A DNA stretch of 43,955 nt from assembly GCA_021769035.1 (NCBI GenBank), contig JAETTP010000016.1, forward strand, positions 1-43,955, written 5' to 3'. Within the stretch, counting starts at the first letter, position 1. The number at the start of each line of letters is the position of its first letter. The DNA comes from Bacillota bacterium. GTDB lineage: Bacteria > Bacillota > Dehalobacteriia > UBA4068 > UBA4997. The position numbers and the translations under genes are program-made. Below are positions 43,308-43,955 of the stretch, piece after piece. The notes beneath the pieces are model-generated. The model did not search any database. It was not told where the DNA came from and saw only the letters and a list, made by a program, of their open reading frames with translations.

Positions 43308-43691
43308 TCACAGTTTAAAAAGCTCCCTAAGCTCCGCAATATCCTGCTCGGAAAGCTGCCGGCTGGCCACCAGCGAAGCCGCCAGGCTGCCCACGGAGCC
43401 GTGATACAACGTGTCCAACAGGTCGTTGGCCGCGCTTTGGCGATAAGCCTCCTCATCCACCGCCGCCCGGTACAAATAACCGTTGCCGCTGGCGGCTTTT
43501 TGCCGCTGCACCGCGCCTTTTTCCTCCAAACGGGCCAGCATAGTCGCCAGGGTGGTGCGTTGCCACTGCTTATCAGCTAGGCATTGGTTGATTTGCTTGG
43601 CGGAAAGCCCGGCCGGAGCCGCCGACTGTCCCTGCCAAAGCGTCTGCATAATCGCCAATTCCGCTTTGGTTAAATTGTGTTGATACTTCAT
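43308..43691 (-). CDS. BlaI/MecI-family transcriptional repressor
   Basis: A 127-residue winged-helix repressor of the BlaI/MecI/CopY family. The DNA-binding region runs from LTKAELAIMQTLW through TTLATMLARLEEKGAVQRQK and YLYRAAVDEEAY; the C-terminal half (LLDTLYHGSVGSLAASLV and following) is the dimerisation domain. In the Bla and Mec systems the membrane protease triggers cleavage of this repressor. Here its partner is the M56-M23 fusion encoded 11 bases downstream. Two dyads in its own promoter suggest autorepression. Confidence 0.9.
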   Translation of the reverse strand: MKYQHNLTKAELAIMQTLWQGQSAAPAGLSAKQINQCLADKQWQRTTLATMLARLEEKGAVQRQKAASGNGYLYRAAVDEEAYRQSAANDLLDTLYHGSVGSLAASLVASRQLSEQDIAELRELFKL

Positions 43692-43732
43692 TTAAATCTA
43701 CCACCTGTTCTTGATTATTCCGGAATAAATTA

Positions 43733-43783
43733 GTCTACATCTATAGACAATTATATTCTACACTTGTAGACGGGATTTGTCAA
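43733..43783 (-). promoter_or_regulatory. Promoter and twin operator dyads of the BlaI unit
   Basis: On the - strand TTGACA (43778-43783) and TAGAAT (43755-43760) have a 17-base spacer. A perfect dyad TCTACA-CT-TGTAGA (43757-43770) lies across the spacer, and a second, imperfect dyad GTCTA-N6-TAGAC (43733-43748) covers the start region; their centres are 23 bases apart. The TACA/TGTA cores are those of BlaI/MecI operators. Confidence 0.85.
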
Positions 43784-43795
43784 GCCATTTCAATC

Positions 43796-43830
43796 AAAAA
43801 AACGCCGTTCCCTTAAAAAAGAGAACGACG
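43796..43830 (-). terminator. Terminator of the crotonase gene
   Basis: On the - strand CGTCGTTCTC (43821-43830) pairs with GGGAACGGCG (43803-43812) through ten positions, two of them G-T, with an eight-base loop, followed by a run of seven T residues. It lies 30 bases beyond the stop at 43861. Confidence 0.85.
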
Positions 43831-43860
43831 CTCGCTTTGACTCTCGATTTTATATCAAAT

Positions 43861-43955
43861 TTACTCGCCCTTAAAATTGGGTTGGCGTTTTTCCGCAAAG
43901 GCCGCCAGGCCCTCCTTGCAATCCGCACTGACCACCAATTTGCCCTGCACGGCCG
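43861..43955 (-). CDS. Enoyl-CoA hydratase/crotonase, C-terminal fragment
   Basis: Translating the last 95 bases of the window gives about 30 residues ending in EGLAAFAEKRQPNFKGE, the conserved C-terminus of crotonase-family enzymes such as 3-hydroxybutyryl-CoA dehydratase. The rest lies beyond the window edge, so the specific enzyme is unknown. It is compatible with butyrate-type or fatty-acid beta-oxidation metabolism. The stop codon is TAA at 43861-43863. Confidence 0.8.
   Translation of the reverse strand, partial: AVQGKLVVSADCKEGLAAFAEKRQPNFKGE

Noticed and set aside
43755-43783. TATAAT at 43750-43755 as the -10 of the BlaI unit
   Set aside because: It would be 22 bases from TTGACA; TAGAAT at 43755-43760 has the right 17-base spacing.

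Overview
The window reads as chromosome of a spore-forming or spore-lineage anaerobic Firmicute (Clostridia or Negativicutes type). The grounds are: an intact gene for the mother-cell sigma factor SigK; an SLH-domain exoprotein beside a copper-amine-oxidase-like/cadherin-like exoprotein; the Firmicute gene order rimP-nusA-ylxR-ylxQ-infB-rbfA-nrnA-truB-ribF-rpsO; late cobalamin genes; and the end of a crotonase. The species cannot be fixed from the sequence alone. Only putP, at the left end, lies on the + strand. Every other gene is on the - strand, so the list runs backwards relative to transcription. No tRNA, rRNA, CRISPR array, insertion sequence or phage gene was seen.

Layout. 1-1860: AT-rich leader, putP with a good promoter, and a bidirectional terminator. 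1870-7747: comF, a small membrane-anchored protein, an SLH phosphodiester-glycosidase protein and a large exported beta-sandwich protein, probably one unit. 7933-16785: closely spaced genes cobT, cobU, cobS, a divergent CobU paralogue, a phosphoglycerate-mutase-like phosphatase, mscS, trxB, asparaginase, a Na/Ca exchanger, an FkbM methyltransferase and cdd. 16881-17989: an orphan membrane-anchored protein preceded by two and a bit copies of a 111-bp repeat that carries promoter-like motifs. 17990-25684: livK, livH, livM, livG and livF, then a cytidylate-kinase-like protein, a radical-SAM protein and alaA, ending in a clear terminator. 25744-35032: the transcription/translation operon from rimP to rpsO, with strong promoters before rimP and rpsO. 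35138-39565: a low-GC DUF3795 gene, a nitrilase-family amidohydrolase, a HAD phosphatase, a DnaC/DnaI-like ATPase and argH. 39725-40886: a small membrane protein and sigK. 40987-43783: a BlaI-type repressor and a BlaR1-like M56 protease fused to an M23 peptidoglycan peptidase, behind a promoter with two operator-like dyads. 43861-43955: the C-terminus of a crotonase.

How the parts fit. The Liv transporter, AlaA and asparaginase suggest amino-acid use. The cob genes cover nucleotide-loop assembly and salvage, not corrin-ring synthesis. The BlaI/M56-M23 pair is the strongest candidate for a little-described system: a cell-wall-responsive switch whose membrane protease carries its own wall-binding or wall-cutting domain. 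The second unusual point is a pair of CobU-like proteins in one operon that seem to have kept complementary halves of the CobU motif set. Functional statements come from reading motifs by eye. No database search or structure prediction was run.
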